Assembly (NCBI RefSeq): GCF_000712055.1
Contig: NZ_JOOA01000002.1
Location: 62,001 to 126,000 of the forward strand
Direction: 5' to 3'
Origin: Ruminococcus sp. HUN007
GTDB taxonomy: Bacteria; Bacillota; Clostridia; Oscillospirales; Ruminococcaceae
DNA: 64,000 bases
The notes under the pieces were generated by a model that saw nothing but the letters and a program-made list of their open reading frames with translations, was not told the DNA's origin and did not search any database. This document shows, one piece after another, positions 62,016 to 64,000 of the stretch (the first letter of the stretch is position 1; each line of letters opens with the position of its first letter). The translations under genes and the position numbers were made by a program.

Positions 62016-63929
62016 ATGAAGCAAAGGAGAATTGCAGCACTTGCTGCGGCATCAGCGCTTGCATTAAGCAGTTTTTCATACACCGGATCTGTTCTGGCTG
62101 CTGTACAGTACAAAGATGTAACTTTTAACGGTGTTACAGTAAACGGCGGTGAAGCAATTGCCGGTGTTGACATTTCCTCAGTTATTTCTCTTGAAAAGAG
62201 CGGAGTGGGTTTTAAGGATAAGGACGGAAACCCACAGGATATTTTTCTTACTCTTAAAAACGCAGGTGTCAATTACATTCGTGTACGTATATGGAACAAG
62301 CCGGAAACAAATTCCGGAGTTACATACGGCGGCGGAGCGAACGACATCGGTACAGCAGTCGAGATTGCAAAACGATGCAGCAAGTACGGACTTAAACTTC
62401 TCGTGGATTTTCATTACTCCGACTTCTGGGCAGACCCGGGCAAGCAGAGAGCTCCAAAGGAATGGGCGAACTATTCAGTTGATCAGAAATGCGACGCTGT
62501 AAAGAAATTTACTTCGGACTGCCTTGATAAACTTAAAAGTACCGGCGTGGAAATAGGTATGGTACAGGTAGGAAACGAAACAAACGGAGGACTCTGTGGT
62601 GAAAAAGACTGGCAGAATATCTGCAGGATCATGAATGCCGGTTCTTCAGCTGTAAGAAGTTTTGACAAAAAGGTTCTTGTGGCTGTGCACTTCACCAATC
62701 CGGAAAAATCGGGAAACTATGATTACATTGCCGGTAATCTTGACAAATATAAAACGGACTACGACGTTTTCGCTTCATCATACTATCCTTACTGGCATGG
62801 AACACCGGAAAACCTTACTTCGGAACTGAGCAAGGTAGCTTCAAAATATGGCAAATACGTCATGGTTGCTGAAACATCATGGGCTAATACTTTTGAAGAT
62901 TCAGACCAGTTCGCCAATACGATCGGCGATGCTTCCAGCCTTGGAAACTATGTTTCCTATGATATAAGCGTACAGGGTCAGATTGAAGCTGTAACAAAGG
63001 TGTTTGAAGCAGTTGCTGATGTGGGTCCTAAGGGAATAGGTGCCTTTTACTGGGAGCCGGCCTGGATAACTGTCGGAAATGATCGTGCCGGCAATCTGGC
63101 GCTCTGGGAGAAAAACGGATCAGGATGGGCGACAAAAGCCGCGGCCGAATATGACCCTGATGCAGGACAGTGGTACGGAGGTTCTGCTGTCGATAATCAG
63201 GCGCTGTTCTCATCTGACGGAAAGCCGCTTGACTCACTTTATATTTTCAGCCATATCAAATCAGGTATCCAGACAGTTTCCTCTGATAATTTGATCACCG
63301 ATCCGGGATTCGAAAACGGCGGAACAGGCTGGAAACTTGAAAACACGACTTCCGGTGAATATGCGAAGTTTGAAATAAACGATGAGATGACTCATAAAGG
63401 CGGAAAGGCTGCACACTGGTATTCTGCAAATGCATTTGAATACACCGGACTTTACGCCGAATACACAGCACCTGAGGCCGGAAAATATCGTTTTACCGAT
63501 TATCTGGCCGGCGAAAAGACATCTTACAAAAATCTTATATCGGTAAACGGAGACCACAGAGCTTCTGATGAAGGTATCGTTTCCGCATATGACAAATGGA
63601 ACAAGTCAGTAGTTGAATTTACAGCAAACAAGGGCGATACAATTGGTATCTGGATAGAGCTTAACGGTGAAGCAGGCGGATACGGTTCCGTTGATGACTG
63701 TGAACTTTGTTTTACCGGACAGGCTGAGGATGATCCGATAAAGGGCGATCTTAACGGCGACCGGAAAGTTAATGCCTCTGATCTTGTGATTATGCACTCG
63801 CATATGATGGGCGGAACATCATTAAGTGATACTTCATTCCCGCAGGCAGATATGGATTACAACGGCAAAGTGAATATAGCAGATCTTCTGCTGCTTAAAG
63901 AACGTATACTCGACGGGAACTACAGATAG
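62016..63929 (+). CDS. Secreted GH53 endo-beta-1,4-galactanase with C-terminal dockerin
   Basis: 637 residues. Signal peptide ending SVLAA (~30). The GH53 TIM barrel (about 45-400) has VRIWNKP, LLVDFHYSDFWADPGKQ, VGNETNGG (acid/base Glu 188) and VAETSW (nucleophile Glu 286). A beta-sandwich of ~140 residues follows (from LITDPGFENGGTGWKLEN), a carbohydrate-binding-like or galactan-binding module. Last comes a complete dockerin: GDLNGDRKVNASDLVIMHS and DMDYNGKVNIADLLLLKE, both with full calcium ligands. It cuts arabinogalactan/galactan side chains of pectin while docked on the cellulosome. AAAGGAG precedes ATG 62016. No convincing terminator is visible in the last 70 bases. Confidence 0.95.
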   Translation: MKQRRIAALAAASALALSSFSYTGSVLAAVQYKDVTFNGVTVNGGEAIAGVDISSVISLEKSGVGFKDKDGNPQDIFLTLKNAGVNYIRVRIWNKPETNSGVTYGGGANDIGTAVEIAKRCSKYGLKLLVDFHYSDFWADPGKQRAPKEWANYSVDQKCDAVKKFTSDCLDKLKSTGVEIGMVQVGNETNGGLCGEKDWQNICRIMNAGSSAVRSFDKKVLVAVHFTNPEKSGNYDYIAGNLDKYKTDYDVFASSYYPYWHGTPENLTSELSKVASKYGKYVMVAETSWANTFEDSDQFANTIGDASSLGNYVSYDISVQGQIEAVTKVFEAVADVGPKGIGAFYWEPAWITVGNDRAGNLALWEKNGSGWATKAAAEYDPDAGQWYGGSAVDNQALFSSDGKPLDSLYIFSHIKSGIQTVSSDNLITDPGFENGGTGWKLENTTSGEYAKFEINDEMTHKGGKAAHWYSANAFEYTGLYAEYTAPEAGKYRFTDYLAGEKTSYKNLISVNGDHRASDEGIVSAYDKWNKSVVEFTANKGDTIGIWIELNGEAGGYGSVDDCELCFTGQAEDDPIKGDLNGDRKVNASDLVIMHSHMMGGTSLSDTSFPQADMDYNGKVNIADLLLLKERILDGNYR

Positions 63930-64000
63930 TCACGGTGCTTATATTCCGTCCTGAATCCTGACTGTTTTTATTTAAACCTACAAAATTCAAAGGACAGTAT

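Noticed and set aside
1..64000. CRISPR arrays, prophage, insertion sequence transposases, rRNA genes, origin of replication
   Set aside because: Looked for; no regularly spaced repeats, no integrase, transposase or structural phage gene, no rRNA and no dnaA-box cluster recognised.

Overview
The window (about 40-45% GC by eye, with one AT-rich patch at 5.2-7.1 kb) looks like a chromosomal segment of an anaerobic, fibre-degrading Firmicute of the Ruminococcus type. The evidence is two secreted proteins with dockerin modules (an M6-like metalloprotease and a GH53 endo-galactanase), a GH3 glucosidase, an [FeFe]-hydrogenase, reverse rubrerythrin, FabV-type enoyl reductase, MurT/GatD homologues and clostridial sigma-A promoters (TTGnnn-17-TATAAT). 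No phage, CRISPR array, transposase gene or replication origin was seen.

Layout. 0-5.2 kb: tail of a papain-family protease with lectin-like domain, PAP2 phosphatase, GNAT acetyltransferase, a lipoprotein and two unrecognised proteins. 5.2-7.1 kb: AT-rich islet with a decayed gene scar and a HigB/HigA-like toxin-antitoxin pair whose antitoxin carries an ImmA/IrrE-type HExxH domain. 7.2-8.7 kb: LMW tyrosine phosphatase, NudC-type hydrolase, tRNA-Gln(TTG). 8.8-11.9 kb (minus strand): a tightly coupled five-gene operon encoding a TolQ/ExbB-like channel protein, a TolR/ExbD-like protein, two more proteins with ExbD-like C-terminal domains, and an OB-fold protein. It is the best candidate for an undescribed system. 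12.3-14.8 kb: Gfo/Idh/MocA oxidoreductase and an OFA-type MFS transporter. 15.0-23.6 kb: a purine operon, leader peptide-purE-purC-purF-purM-purN-purO-like-AICAR transformylase-purD and a membrane protein. 23.7-30.4 kb: HflX, AEC transporter, GH3 glucosidase, then hisJ-like and ispE on the minus strand. 30.6-40.4 kb: dockerin metalloprotease, [FeFe]-hydrogenase, lipoprotein, AI-2E family permease, aldo-keto reductase, YgiQ-like and SPASM radical-SAM proteins. 40.6-51 kb: a TetR-controlled MMPL exporter with a giant LxxG-repeat secreted protein, and a heterodimeric ABC exporter. 51-64 kb: UppP, SGNH hydrolase, Hpt, rubrerythrin, lipid kinase, an acidic unknown protein, GatD/MurT, FabV, a degenerate-GGDEF/EAL protein and dockerin-GH53.

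A window-wide oddity: nine otherwise intact genes, including purD, uppP and murT, are each broken by a one-base length change, usually in a homopolymer. Eight are +1 and one is -1. This points to systematic sequence error rather than decay. Those genes are annotated over their full reconstructed length and the break is described in each entry.
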